Positions 9,861 to 18,192 are shown, counted from the first letter of the stretch. The stretch: DNA of 64,000 nt from Cupriavidus pauculus (GCF_008693385.1 NZ_CP044065.1:2542001-2606000); one strand, 5' to 3'. Notes: a model not told the origin generated them from the sequence alone. Made by a program: numbers and translations.

Positions 9861-9909
9861 GTTCGGATTTCCGAACACTTGCACGCCACCGCCGTTCGGA
9901 CTCCCGGAC
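9861..9909 (+). promoter_or_regulatory. Tandem dyad sites, probable DctD enhancer (UAS) for dctA
   Basis: Two 16-bp dyads, GTTCGGATTTCCGAAC (9861-9876) and GTTCGGACTCCCGGAC (9894-9909), are identical at 13 of 16 positions and start 33 bp apart, about three helical turns. They lie 71 bp upstream of the -24/-12 element. This is the layout expected of upstream activating sites for a sigma-54 activator, and dctD lies in the same cluster. Each also folds as a hairpin, but no T-run follows, so a terminator is less likely. Confidence 0.6.
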
Positions 9910-9980
9910 GGCGCGGCCGGCGCACTTCCATTTCCCCTTTGTATTCATGGCCTTACATCAGGCCAGGCGGTCCCGCGCGC

Positions 9981-9996
9981 TGGCATGGCTCGTGCG
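9981..9996 (+). promoter_or_regulatory. Sigma-54 (-24/-12) promoter of dctA
   Basis: TGGCATGGCTCGTGCG keeps the invariant GG-N10-GC spacing and matches the TGGCACR-N4-TTGCW consensus at most positions. It lies 74 bp before the dctA ATG and downstream of two dyads that fit DctD binding. C4-dicarboxylate transporters are classically controlled by DctB/DctD with RpoN, and both partner genes follow here. Confidence 0.65.
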
Positions 9997-10069
9997 ATTC
10001 CGGGGCGCGCGTTTTTTCGCGCCGCGTTTCCCATAACGAGAAAGCTGCCACAGGAAGACAAACCCCACG

Positions 10070-11401
10070 ATGAAACTCAAACGACTGCCCACCCTGATCT
10101 TCATCGCGATGCTGCTCGGCGTACTGGCCGGCACCGCGGCGCACCATCTGGCCCCCGACGCGGACACCGCGAAATCGATCGCCGATCATCTCTCCATCCT
10201 GACCGACGTGTTCCTGCGGATGATCAAGATGATCATCGGCCCGCTCGTGTTCGCGACGCTCGTCTCGGGCATCGCCAGCATGGGTGACGGCCGGGCCGTC
10301 GGCCGAATCGGCGCCAAGGCGATGCTGTGGTTCGTGGGCGCGTCCGTCACGTCGCTGCTGCTGGGCCTGATCATGGCCAACGTGCTGACGCCGGGCCACG
10401 GCATGAACCTGCCGCTGCCGCCGGCCGACGCGGTATCCAGCGTCAAGACCGCCTCGCTGAACCTGCGCGACTTCATCGCGCACATGTTCCCCAAGAGCTT
10501 CGTGGAGGCGATGGCCACCAACGAGATCCTGCAGATCGTGGTGTTCTCGCTGTTCTTCGGCTTCGCGCTCGGCACCGTCAAGGACGGCGTTGGCAAGCCC
10601 GTACTCGCCGGCATCGAAGGCCTCGCGCAGGTCATGCTCAAGGTCACCAACTACGTCATGGCATTCGCGCCGATCGGCGTGTTCGGCGCGATCTCCGCGG
10701 TCATCACGGCGCAGGGCCTCGGCGTCCTGGCCGTGTACGCCAAGCTGCTGGGCAGCTTCTATCTGGCGCTGGCGCTGCTGTGGGCCGCCCTGCTTGCCGG
10801 TGGCGCGCTCTTCCTCGGCCGCGGCGTGTTCTCGCTGCTGCGCGCGCTGCGCGCCCCGCTGATGATCGGCTTCGCCACGGCGAGCAGCGAGTCGGCCTAC
10901 CCGAAGGTCATCGAGCAGCTCACGCGCTTCGGCGTCAAGCCGCGCATCACGAACTTCGTGCTGCCGCTCGGCTATTCGTTCAACCTCGACGGTTCCATCA
11001 TGTACACGTCGTTCGCCGCGCTGTTCGTCGCGCAGGTGTACGGCATCCATCTCTCGCTGACGCAGCAGATCACGATGCTGCTGGTGCTGCTGGTGACCAG
11101 CAAGGGTATTGCCGGCGTGCCGCGCGCCTCGCTGGTCGTCGTGGCCGCGGTGCTGCCGATGTTCGGCCTGCCCGAGGCCGGCATCCTGCTCGTGCTCGGT
11201 ATCGACCACGTGCTGGACATGGGCCGTACCGTGACCAACGTGCTCGGCAATGCCATCGCCACCACGGTGGTCGCACGCAGCGAAAACGCGATTGGCGCAC
11301 CCGATCTTTCCGAAGATGAGGAAGACGAGGACATCGACAGCCGCGACGTCTCCACGCAAGGGGCAGGCCTGGGCACGAGTCAGGTTCTGGCCGGCAAGTA
11401 A
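10070..11401 (+). CDS. dctA: C4-dicarboxylate:cation symporter DctA (DAACS family)
   Basis: Inner-membrane uptake of succinate, fumarate and malate. The 443 residues have the usual DAACS fold, with hairpin-loop serine motif ASSESAYP (about 266-273) and the substrate/cation segment GYSFNLDGS (about 301-309). The acidic C-terminal tail (SEDEEDEDIDS) is cytoplasmic. An AGGAAG ribosome site precedes the ATG. A sigma-54 promoter and two DctD-like enhancer sites lie upstream, and dctB-dctD lie downstream behind a strong terminator, so the transporter is transcribed separately from its two-component system. The relative glutamate transporter GltP is possible by sequence alone, but the context favours DctA. 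Confidence 0.93.
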   Translation: MKLKRLPTLIFIAMLLGVLAGTAAHHLAPDADTAKSIADHLSILTDVFLRMIKMIIGPLVFATLVSGIASMGDGRAVGRIGAKAMLWFVGASVTSLLLGLIMANVLTPGHGMNLPLPPADAVSSVKTASLNLRDFIAHMFPKSFVEAMATNEILQIVVFSLFFGFALGTVKDGVGKPVLAGIEGLAQVMLKVTNYVMAFAPIGVFGAISAVITAQGLGVLAVYAKLLGSFYLALALLWAALLAGGALFLGRGVFSLLRALRAPLMIGFATASSESAYPKVIEQLTRFGVKPRITNFVLPLGYSFNLDGSIMYTSFAALFVAQVYGIHLSLTQQITMLLVLLVTSKGIAGVPRASLVVVAAVLPMFGLPEAGILLVLGIDHVLDMGRTVTNVLGNAIATTVVARSENAIGAPDLSEDEEDEDIDSRDVSTQGAGLGTSQVLAGK

Positions 11402-11423
11402 CATCGCCGCCAGCCCATGCGAG

Positions 11424-11458
11424 GGCCCTGCCGCCGATCCGGTGGCAGGGCCTTTTTT
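11424..11458 (+). terminator. Intrinsic terminator after dctA
   Basis: GGCCCTGCC (11424-11432) pairs with GGCAGGGCC (11444-11452), extended by a G-T wobble and two further pairs around a 5-nt loop, followed by six T residues. Confidence 0.93.
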
Positions 11459-11477
11459 CATGGCTTGACGTTGTCTC

Positions 11478-11490
11478 AGCAATAATTGCT
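11478..11490 (+). promoter_or_regulatory. Palindrome in the dctBD promoter region
   Basis: AGCAATAATTGCT is a perfect 13-bp palindrome, 63 bp before the dctB ATG. It is embedded in an AT-rich stretch flanked by two TTGTCT direct repeats (11471 and 11501). It may be an operator or part of a promoter; no regulator is assigned. Confidence 0.35.
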
Positions 11491-11553
11491 TAGTCAATAT
11501 TTGTCTGCGCCGATTTCTCTCGGGCTTTGCCTTGATGTGGTAAAAGGGCTGCC

Positions 11554-13461
11554 ATGCAGCACGAAGACCCCGTCATTCCGTCCACCGTCGCCACACCCGC
11601 AAGACCCCGCGTCGCGCTCTCCCTGTTGGCCCTGCTGGTGCTTGCCGCGCTGATCGCCGCGGCGGGCTGGTTCGGCTATCGCTATACCTACGACGGCGCG
11701 CTCGCCCGCCAGGCCGAGCGCGGCCAGGTTCAGCTGCGGCTCTATGCGCAGGCGCTCGACAGCGAGCTCGCGCGCTACGACTACGTGCCGAGCCTGCTGT
11801 CGCTGGACGCGCGGATCGACGCGCTGCTCCATCATCCGCAGGATCCCGCCCGCGTCGCCGATGCCAACGTCTACCTGTCCGCGCTCAATGCGCGCGCGGG
11901 CACGCGCGTGGTGTACGTGCTCGATGCGCAGGGGCATGTCGTCGCCACCAGCAACTATCAGCGCCCCGACAGCTACCTCGGCGAAGATCTGAGTTTCCGC
12001 CCGTACTTCCATACGGCCATCGAAGGCCAGCTCGGCCGCTTCTACGGCGTGGGCACCACGCGCAGCGAGTCCGGCTACTACCTGTCCGCGCCGCTCGGCG
12101 ACCGCGATCATCCGTCGGGCGTGGCCGTCGTCAAGATCGGGCTGGAACCGCTCGAGAACCGCTGGCAGGGTGCCGACAGCCAGATGCTGCTCGCCGACGA
12201 GAACGGCGTGGTCATCCTCGCCTCCGATCCTTCATGGAAGCTTGCCGCGGTGCGCGAGATTCCGCCCGACCTGCGCGCGCGGCTCGACCAGACGCTGCAG
12301 TACAACCGCGCGCCGCTGCCGACGCTTGCGCTCTCCACGGTCCGCACGCTGGGCACGGGGCCGGGCCCCGGTGGCGACGCGCTCGTCAAGCTGCGGCAGG
12401 GGCCGCCGATGCTCGCGCAACATGCGTCCCTGCCCGGCACGGGCTGGGACCTCACGCTGCTGACCAATACCTCCCAGGCCCGCGTGGCCGCGCTCAACAG
12501 CGCGGCGCTGGCCGGCGTGGCCACCGCGTTCGTGCTGCTGCTGGCCGCCGCGTGGAACGTGCGCCGCCGCATCGTCAGCGAGCGGCTGGCCGCGCGGCAT
12601 GCGCTGGAGGCGGCCAACAACGAGCTCGAACGCAAGGTCGCGGAGCGAACGTCGGACCTCTCGACCGCGAACCAGCAGCTGCACGCCGAGGTCGCCGAGC
12701 GCATCCGCACCGAGTCGTTCCTGCGGCAGGCGCAGGATGGCCTCATGCAGGCGGGCAAGCTCGCCGCGGTAGGACAGATGTCGGCCGGCATCGCGCACGA
12801 GCTCAACCAGCCGCTGGCCGCGCTGCGCACGCTGTCCGGCAACGCCTGCAAGTTCCTCGATCGCGGCGACGCGGCCACCACGCGCGACAACCTCGAGAAG
12901 ATCATCGCGCTCGTCGAACGCATGGGCCGCATCACGGGCGCGCTCAAGTCCTTCGCGCGGGACCCCGCCAGCGGCCCGCGCCGCTGTGCAAAGCTCGCGG
13001 ATGCGGTGGACAACGCGCTGTTCCTGATGGAATCGCGCGTGGCCACGACCCGGCCCCAGATCGATCGCGACATCGACGCGCACCTGACGGTCGCGTGCGA
13101 CCCCAATCGGCTGGAACAGGTGCTCGTGAACCTCATCGGCAACGCGCTCGATGCCACCGCCGGGCAGCCCTCGCCCAAGCTCTGGCTCCATGCCTACGAG
13201 AGCGGCGGCCTCGTGCACCTGACCGTGCGCGACAACGGGCCGGGCCTTTCCGAGGAAGCCTTCGCGCGGCTGTTCGAACCGTTCTTCACGACCAAGCCCG
13301 CGGGCGAGGGCCTTGGCCTCGGCCTCACGTTGTCGGCCGGCATTCTCAACGAGAGTGGCGGCACGCTGACCGCGATCAATCACCCCGACGGCGGTGCGTG
13401 CTTCACGCTCGCGCTGCCGCAGGCGATCGGCAAAGTCCGGGAGACATCCCATGACGGCTGA
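11554..13461 (+). CDS. dctB: C4-dicarboxylate sensor histidine kinase DctB
   Basis: Membrane sensor kinase that detects periplasmic dicarboxylates and phosphorylates DctD. Two membrane helices (about 21-44 and 307-330) bracket a PDC/Cache-type periplasmic domain. A coiled linker (about 340-400) follows, then the H-box IAHELNQPLAALRT with phospho-acceptor His415, and an HATPase domain with N-box NLIGNALDAT, DNGPGL and GLGLGL. The length (635) and order are standard for DctB. The stop overlaps the dctD start by 11 bp, indicating translational coupling. Confidence 0.95.
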   Translation: MQHEDPVIPSTVATPARPRVALSLLALLVLAALIAAAGWFGYRYTYDGALARQAERGQVQLRLYAQALDSELARYDYVPSLLSLDARIDALLHHPQDPARVADANVYLSALNARAGTRVVYVLDAQGHVVATSNYQRPDSYLGEDLSFRPYFHTAIEGQLGRFYGVGTTRSESGYYLSAPLGDRDHPSGVAVVKIGLEPLENRWQGADSQMLLADENGVVILASDPSWKLAAVREIPPDLRARLDQTLQYNRAPLPTLALSTVRTLGTGPGPGGDALVKLRQGPPMLAQHASLPGTGWDLTLLTNTSQARVAALNSAALAGVATAFVLLLAAAWNVRRRIVSERLAARHALEAANNELERKVAERTSDLSTANQQLHAEVAERIRTESFLRQAQDGLMQAGKLAAVGQMSAGIAHELNQPLAALRTLSGNACKFLDRGDAATTRDNLEKIIALVERMGRITGALKSFARDPASGPRRCAKLADAVDNALFLMESRVATTRPQIDRDIDAHLTVACDPNRLEQVLVNLIGNALDATAGQPSPKLWLHAYESGGLVHLTVRDNGPGLSEEAFARLFEPFFTTKPAGEGLGLGLTLSAGILNESGGTLTAINHPDGGACFTLALPQAIGKVRETSHDG

Positions 13462-14830
13462 GCCCATGCCGCGCGATCTGGCCGTGACGATCGTCGAGGA
13501 CGATCCGGACGTGCGCCTCGGCTGCGAGCAGGCGCTGCGGCTCGAAGGCATTCCCACGCGCACGGCCGCGAGCGCCGAGGCCGCGCTGCGCGATATCCAG
13601 ACGCAGATGGAAGGCGGGCTGCATCCGGGTATCGTCGTCACCGATGTCCGCCTGCCGGGACGCGACGGCATGTCGCTGCTCGCGGCGCTGCGCGAGCAGG
13701 ATCCCACGCTGCCCGTGATCCTCATCACGGGCCACGGCGATGTGAGCCTTGCCGTGCAGGCGATGAAGCAAGGCGCGTACGACTTCCTCGAAAAGCCGTT
13801 TTCGCCCGAGCGGCTCGTCGATGCATGCCGCCGCGCGCTCGAGCAGCGCCGGCTCACGCTCGAGGTGGCCGGGCTGCGCGCCCAGCTGGCCGCGCGCACG
13901 TCCGTGGCGAGCCGGCTGATCGGCAATTCGCCCGCGATCGAGCGGCTGCGCGCGCGCATCGCGGACGTGGCCGATACCGGCGCCAATGTGCTGATCCACG
14001 GCGAGACTGGCACGGGCAAGGAACTCGTCGCGCGCTGCCTGCACGAAGCGAGCGGCCGCCATGCGCGCCATTTCGTCGCGATCAACTGTGGCGGCCTGCC
14101 CGAACAGCTGTTTGAATCCGAGATCTTCGGCCACGAGGCCGGCTCGTTCACGGGCGCCACGCGCCGGCGCATCGGCAAGATCGAGCACGCCGCGGGCGGC
14201 ACGCTGTTCCTCGACGAGATCGAGAGCATGCCCATGCCAATGCAGATCAAGCTGCTGCGCGTGCTGCAGGAACGCACGGTCGAGCGGCTCGGCTCCAACC
14301 AGCCCGTGCCCGTCGACGCGCGCGTGGTAGCCGCGACCAAGGCCGACCTGCGCGCGCAGTCCGATGCCGGCGCGTTCCGCGCGGACCTGTACTACCGGCT
14401 CAACGTGATCACGCTCGCACTGCCGCCGCTGCGCGAGCGTCGCGAAGACGTACCGCAGCTATTCGAGCATTTCGTGGCACAGGCCGCGCTGCGTTTCGAT
14501 CGCGAGCCGCTGCCCGCATCGCCGGCGGAGATGTCCGCGCTGATCGCCTATCCGTGGCCCGGCAATGTGCGCGAACTGCGCAATCTGGCAGAGCGCCATG
14601 TCCTCGGACTCGGCTGCCGTCCTGGCGATATGCACGAAGGTGGCGACGGCGGCGGAGCCGTCGGCGACGGGCCGACTGAACTGTCGCTGCCGCAGGCCGT
14701 CGAACAATTCGAGCGCGCGCTCATCGCCGATGCATTGCGCCGCCACGACGGCAACCTCTCCCGCGCGAGCGAAGCGCTCGGCGTGGCCAAGACAACCTTG
14801 TTCGACAAGGTTCGCAAGTACGGACTCTGA
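13451..14830 (+). CDS. dctD: Sigma-54-dependent response regulator DctD
   Basis: Activates dctA transcription with RpoN. At 459 residues it has a receiver domain (acidic pair EDD, phospho-Asp in VTDVRLPG, Lys in LEKPF), an AAA+ domain with Walker A GETGTGKE and Walker B LFLDEI, and a C-terminal Fis-type helix-turn-helix (ASEALGVAKTTLFDKV). The sigma-54-contacting loop reads GSFTGA rather than the usual GAFTGA. The ATG at 13451 lies inside the end of dctB; an in-frame ATG at 13466 is an alternative. The family (NtrC) is certain and the DctD assignment rests on gene order. Confidence 0.93.
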   Translation: MTAEPMPRDLAVTIVEDDPDVRLGCEQALRLEGIPTRTAASAEAALRDIQTQMEGGLHPGIVVTDVRLPGRDGMSLLAALREQDPTLPVILITGHGDVSLAVQAMKQGAYDFLEKPFSPERLVDACRRALEQRRLTLEVAGLRAQLAARTSVASRLIGNSPAIERLRARIADVADTGANVLIHGETGTGKELVARCLHEASGRHARHFVAINCGGLPEQLFESEIFGHEAGSFTGATRRRIGKIEHAAGGTLFLDEIESMPMPMQIKLLRVLQERTVERLGSNQPVPVDARVVAATKADLRAQSDAGAFRADLYYRLNVITLALPPLRERREDVPQLFEHFVAQAALRFDREPLPASPAEMSALIAYPWPGNVRELRNLAERHVLGLGCRPGDMHEGGDGGGAVGDGPTELSLPQAVEQFERALIADALRRHDGNLSRASEALGVAKTTLFDKVRKYGL

Positions 14831-15264
14831 GCCATTGCGGCGTGATTTTTTGGAGGCGCAAGCGCGAACCGTTATCATCTGCACATGCGCATCGGGACCG
14901 ATGATCCATAAGGACTAGGTCGAACGGTGGGCGAAATCGTTCGGATGTCATCAGCTTTTCCGTCGCGCCGGTCCACCAGAGGCCGCCGATGTACGTTAAA
15001 CAACAAAAGTGCAACGCCAGTCATCGATTACCCTCTGTCATGCGTGCCCCATGCGAGGAATACTATGAATGGTGTGCGGTGCGGTTCGCCGTGCCGGGCA
15101 GGTGGCAAAGACCACCGCCGCCAAGCAGTACGACCGGCGGGGAGCGGGTCGAGTAGCAGGGTCAGTAGAATTCCGGCAGCCCGGTAATCACCGGCGTGGC
15201 GCGCCCGAAGGCGCCACGAGACGCGGCTTCCGCGTTGCGCTGCCGTTCGACAACGGGTGAGTGG
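14831..15264. other. 434-bp intergenic region without a recognisable gene
   Basis: It lies between dctD and the HTH/pseudo-receiver gene. I find no convincing coding frame, tRNA, strong terminator or repeat. The 5' leader and promoter of the downstream gene are presumably here, but no confident -35/-10 pair stands out. Confidence 0.5.
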
Positions 15265-15864
15265 ATGAAACTGGATCCAGAACTGGCTGACAAGCCTTAC
15301 TACAGCACGCGTACCGCAGCAAAGCTTCTCAATGTATCGCTGGGCACTGTCCAGAAGATGGTCGAACGGGGCGAACTTGGCGCCTGGAAGACCAACGGCG
15401 GACATCGGCGCATTCACAAGGAAACGGTGCACCGCCTGCTGGCATCGCGCGCCGCGCCCGATCTGCAGACGCCGCACGATCTCGACCTCGTGGTGTTCCA
15501 CCCGAACCACCAGGAGGCGCAGCGTATCAGCGCGCAGCTGGGCAAGTGGTCACTGCCGCTGAAAACGCAGGTGCTCGAGGACGTCGTCGATACCGTGATC
15601 ACGTCGGTCGATGCGCGGCCGCGCGTGGTCCTCTACTACGTCGAGGAACTCAACGACGCCGAGTCGGCGATCATCGAAAAGCTGCAGAACTTCTTCGCGC
15701 GCCAGCGCGTGATCTTCGCGGTGATTACCAATCGGCAGGCCTACGATGGCGTGGCCGACGCCCTGCAGCACTGGGGCATCATGGTGTTCCTGAAGACACC
15801 GTCGCTGGAAGAAGTCAAAGGCTTCCTGCGCGCGCAACTGATGATGGGTCGCGCCGGCGCATAA
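15265..15864 (+). CDS. DNA-binding protein: excisionase/MerR-type HTH fused to a receiver-like domain
   Basis: Putative transcription factor of 199 residues. Residues about 12-60 form an excisionase/BldC-like winged HTH (TAAKLLNVSLGTVQKM, then wing GGHRRI). Residues about 72-195 have the alternating hydrophobic pattern of a CheY-like fold, but the usual acidic pair is replaced (VVFHPNHQ) and the phospho-acceptor strand reads VVLYYVEE with no Asp; the later conserved Lys survives in VFLKTPS. It is therefore probably a pseudo-receiver that does not take phosphate. The ATG at 15265 is chosen because it starts the conserved region; an upstream in-frame ATG at 15196 adds a low-complexity, Arg-rich stretch. 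It is a single gene followed by a terminator. Its target genes are unknown. Confidence 0.8.
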   Translation: MKLDPELADKPYYSTRTAAKLLNVSLGTVQKMVERGELGAWKTNGGHRRIHKETVHRLLASRAAPDLQTPHDLDLVVFHPNHQEAQRISAQLGKWSLPLKTQVLEDVVDTVITSVDARPRVVLYYVEELNDAESAIIEKLQNFFARQRVIFAVITNRQAYDGVADALQHWGIMVFLKTPSLEEVKGFLRAQLMMGRAGA

Positions 15865-15886
15865 GCCCGTGCCCCGCGGGCGCCAC

Positions 15887-15920
15887 GCGCCCCCGATAGA
15901 GCGCCCCCGATAAAGCGCCC
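15887..15920 (+). repeat. 14-bp tandem repeat, about 2.4 copies
   Basis: Units GCGCCCCCGATAGA and GCGCCCCCGATAAA follow each other directly and a third begins (GCGCCC) where the terminator stem starts. Confidence 0.8.
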
Positions 15921-15960
15921 GGCGCCGTCACCGCGACATGCGGTGCGGGCCGGGCGTTTT
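15916..15960 (+). terminator. Intrinsic terminator after the HTH/pseudo-receiver gene
   Basis: CGCCCGGC (15916-15923) pairs with GCCGGGCG (15949-15956), with further partial pairing inside, followed by TTTT. It lies between convergent genes. Confidence 0.75.
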
Positions 15961-15995
15961 GCTTCCCGCGTTCTGTCTCCCGCGTTTTGCCTCCC
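15957..15995 (+). repeat. Second 14-bp imperfect tandem repeat, about 2.8 copies
   Basis: The unit TTYTGYYTCCCGCG appears at 15957 and 15971, and is cut short at 15985. The unit length equals that of the unrelated repeat on the other side of the terminator. Confidence 0.7.
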
Positions 15996-16001
15996 AAACT
16001 C

Positions 16002-17117
16002 TTAAGTAAGAGCCACCTTCACACCGCCGCCCTCGGTCTTTGCGGCCGACGCGTCCTCTCGCATCATCCACCCGTAGAGGTCGCGGGGGTCGCGTGGTGT
16101 TGCAACCAACGCAAAAAACTCACCGGCGTCGTTCGACAGCGCCACATTGTGGAGCCATCGTAGCGCTGAAAAATCTTCGAGCGCGAAGCCCACCGAATCG
16201 AATATCGTGACCTCCTCGCGGGTCTCGCGGCCCGGCGAGGTTCCCGCCAGGACTTCCCATAGTTCGGTCACCGGCGCATCGGGCGGCAACTGCTGGATCT
16301 CGCCCTCGATGCGAGTCTGCGGCGCGTACTCGACGACGATCCGGGCGTTGCGGAGGATGTCCGCATGCAGCTCCGTCTTGCCCGGACAATCGCCGCCGAC
16401 GGCGTTGAGGTGCATGCCCGGCGCGATCATCTCCGGCGCAAGAATCGTGGCGCGGGTCTTGTCGGCGGTGACCGTGGAGACGATGTCCGCGCCCGCCACG
16501 GCGTCCGCGATCGATGCCGCCGCCACGATGCGCAGGTCCGGCACATGCGCGAGGTTCCGCGCGAGCCGATCCGTCGCGCGACGGTCGATATCGAAGGCGC
16601 GAATCTCGCGGATACCGAGCAATGCGTGGAACGCCAGCGCCTGGAACTCGGCCTGCGCGCCATTGCCGATCAGCGCCATGGACTTCGCGTCCCGCCGCGC
16701 CATCGCCTTCGCCGCCAGTGCGGAGGTGGCGGCGGTGCGCAACGCGGTGGCCAGCGTCAGATCCGCCAGCAGCAGCGGATGCCCCGTGCGCACGTCGGCC
16801 AGCGCGCCATAGGCCATCACCGTGGGCAGCGCGTACCGCGCGTTGCGCGGATGGCCGTTGACGTACTTGAATGCGTGCAGCACGCCATCGCTGACGGGCA
16901 TCAGTTCGATCACGCCCACGTCGGAATGGCTTGCCGCGCGCGCGGACTTGTCGAACGCGGACCAGCGCAGGAAATCTTCGCGCAGATGGTCCGCCAGCTG
17001 CACGAGCGACTGCCTGACGCCGATGGCGCGTACGAGGGCCGCGACATCGCGCGCGTCGAGGCATCGCGTGAGGGGGGAGGGGTTGCCGCCCGGTGTGTCG
17101 CGTGGTGTGAGCGTCAT
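16002..17117 (-). CDS. Ornithine cyclodeaminase / mu-crystallin family protein
   Basis: Predicted NAD-dependent conversion of L-ornithine to L-proline and ammonia. The 371 residues carry the family signatures: substrate-side KYVNGHP, Rossmann-fold IGNGAQAEFQALAF, and NAVGGDCPGKTEL with the catalytic aspartate, plus the later DSVGFA. It lies 54 bp downstream of a guanidino-hydrolase gene on the same strand. Together they could take arginine through ornithine to proline, resembling a split version of the cyanobacterial AgrE fusion. Related family members reduce other imines, so the substrate is inferred from context. Confidence 0.85.
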   Translation of the reverse strand: MTLTPRDTPGGNPSPLTRCLDARDVAALVRAIGVRQSLVQLADHLREDFLRWSAFDKSARAASHSDVGVIELMPVSDGVLHAFKYVNGHPRNARYALPTVMAYGALADVRTGHPLLLADLTLATALRTAATSALAAKAMARRDAKSMALIGNGAQAEFQALAFHALLGIREIRAFDIDRRATDRLARNLAHVPDLRIVAAASIADAVAGADIVSTVTADKTRATILAPEMIAPGMHLNAVGGDCPGKTELHADILRNARIVVEYAPQTRIEGEIQQLPPDAPVTELWEVLAGTSPGRETREEVTIFDSVGFALEDFSALRWLHNVALSNDAGEFFALVATPRDPRDLYGWMMREDASAAKTEGGGVKVALT

Positions 17118-17171
17118 GATCCGCGTCTCCGATGGTGAGGTTCAGGCAGGACCGGCAGGACGGCGCGCGCG

Positions 17172-18068
17172 CTATGCCGCCGCGCCACGCACCGCGTCAT
17201 GCATCGCGACCGCTGCCGTGCCGTCGCGGTCGAGCCGCAGCGTCATGCAGTACGCACCGCCACCGGACAGCATGAACGGCGACAGATCGACCTCGCGCAG
17301 GCGGTAGCCGCGGCGCGCGAACTCGGTGCGCAGATGCGGCGTGGTGCGCGTCATCACGACCTGGTCGTCGAGGTTGACCGCATTGACGCTGAAATGCCGC
17401 AGGTCGTCCTCGGTCGCCTCGATGCGAAGGCTGGCGGGCACGCGCGCATGGATCTCGCGCAGGGCCTGCTCGCCGAATGCGGGCGGGTAGTAGAGGACTT
17501 CGCCACCGGCAAGCGGGCAGAAGCAGACGTCGAGGTGATAGCTGTGTTCGGTGGCCAGCTCCAGCGCGACGACGTCGCGATCGAAGTGCGCGGACATCGC
17601 GTCGGCGGCCTCGCGCGACGAGCGCGGACCGAAGCCGGCCCAGAAGTGGCCGCGGGAGGCGTCCCAGATGCAGTCGCCGGCGCCCTCCTGATAGCAGCCG
17701 TCGGGCAGCGTGGCCACGCTGTCGATCCAACCGCGCGCGCGCAGCGATTCGAAGATGGCCGCGAACGGCGCCTCCTCGCCCTGCCGCTGCGGATAGCGGA
17801 AGCGCGCGAGCACGGCCTTGCCATCGAGCACCACGGCCGCGTTGGCCGGGAACACCATGTCCGGCTGCCCCGGCGCGCCCGGTGCCACCTCGACCGCGAA
17901 GCCCGACGCATCGAGCGCCTCGCGCAGCGCGTCGAACGACCGCGTCGCGTTGCGATGCATGCCGCGCGGGTCGCGCGCCCAGGCCTGCGGGTCCATCCAT
18001 GGGTTGATGCTGTAGGAGACGTCGTAGTGGGTCGGGGCAACAACGAGAATGGTCGGGCGTTGGATCAT
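17172..18068 (-). CDS. Arginine deiminase/dimethylargininase-superfamily hydrolase (possible arginine dihydrolase)
   Basis: Guanidino-group hydrolase of the amidinotransferase superfamily. Conserved active-site segments are seen in order: PDMVFPANAA, EGAGDCIWD, the His in YHLDVCF, and the nucleophile Cys in GGGAYCMT near the C-terminus. The substrate could be arginine (to ornithine, as ArgZ/AgrE) or methylarginine (DDAH). The neighbouring ornithine cyclodeaminase favours an ornithine-producing reaction. The ATG at 18068 starts the conserved sequence (298 residues); the frame is open upstream to an ATG at 18134, but that extension is Arg-rich and would reach into the divergent promoter. The facing Lrp-type gene is the probable regulator. 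Confidence 0.82.
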   Translation of the reverse strand: MIQRPTILVVAPTHYDVSYSINPWMDPQAWARDPRGMHRNATRSFDALREALDASGFAVEVAPGAPGQPDMVFPANAAVVLDGKAVLARFRYPQRQGEEAPFAAIFESLRARGWIDSVATLPDGCYQEGAGDCIWDASRGHFWAGFGPRSSREAADAMSAHFDRDVVALELATEHSYHLDVCFCPLAGGEVLYYPPAFGEQALREIHARVPASLRIEATEDDLRHFSVNAVNLDDQVVMTRTTPHLRTEFARRGYRLREVDLSPFMLSGGGAYCMTLRLDRDGTAAVAMHDAVRGAAA

Positions 18069-18142
18069 GGCAGTCGGCATCCGAGGTGGGAATGCGTGCA
18101 TTGTGGGTCGCCTGCGCGCCAGCCTGAAGCGCACATATTGGA

Positions 18143-18192
18143 CAAATTGCGCGACTGGGATAACAATTCGCTAGCCGTCACTCGCAAATTGC
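18143..18192. promoter_or_regulatory. Phased AATT motifs, candidate Lrp/AsnC operators
   Basis: In the divergent promoter, CAAATTGC occurs at 18143-18150 and 18185-18192, with CAATTCGC between them at 18164-18171. The AATT cores start at 18145, 18165 and 18187, about two helical turns apart. Lrp-family octamers bind AT-core sites in phase, and the adjacent gene encodes such a regulator. Confidence 0.45.

Noticed and set aside
6807..9884. Minus-strand open frame of 1025 codons
   Set aside because: Shadow of the MASE1-PAS-GGDEF-EAL gene; His/Arg/Ala-rich and unlike any family.
9861..9913. Two hairpins read as terminators of the GGDEF/EAL gene
   Set aside because: No T-run follows either; near-identical dyads 33 bp apart before a sigma-54 promoter fit enhancer sites better.
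12232..14340. Minus-strand frame of 702 codons
   Set aside because: Antisense to dctB/dctD with low-complexity translation.
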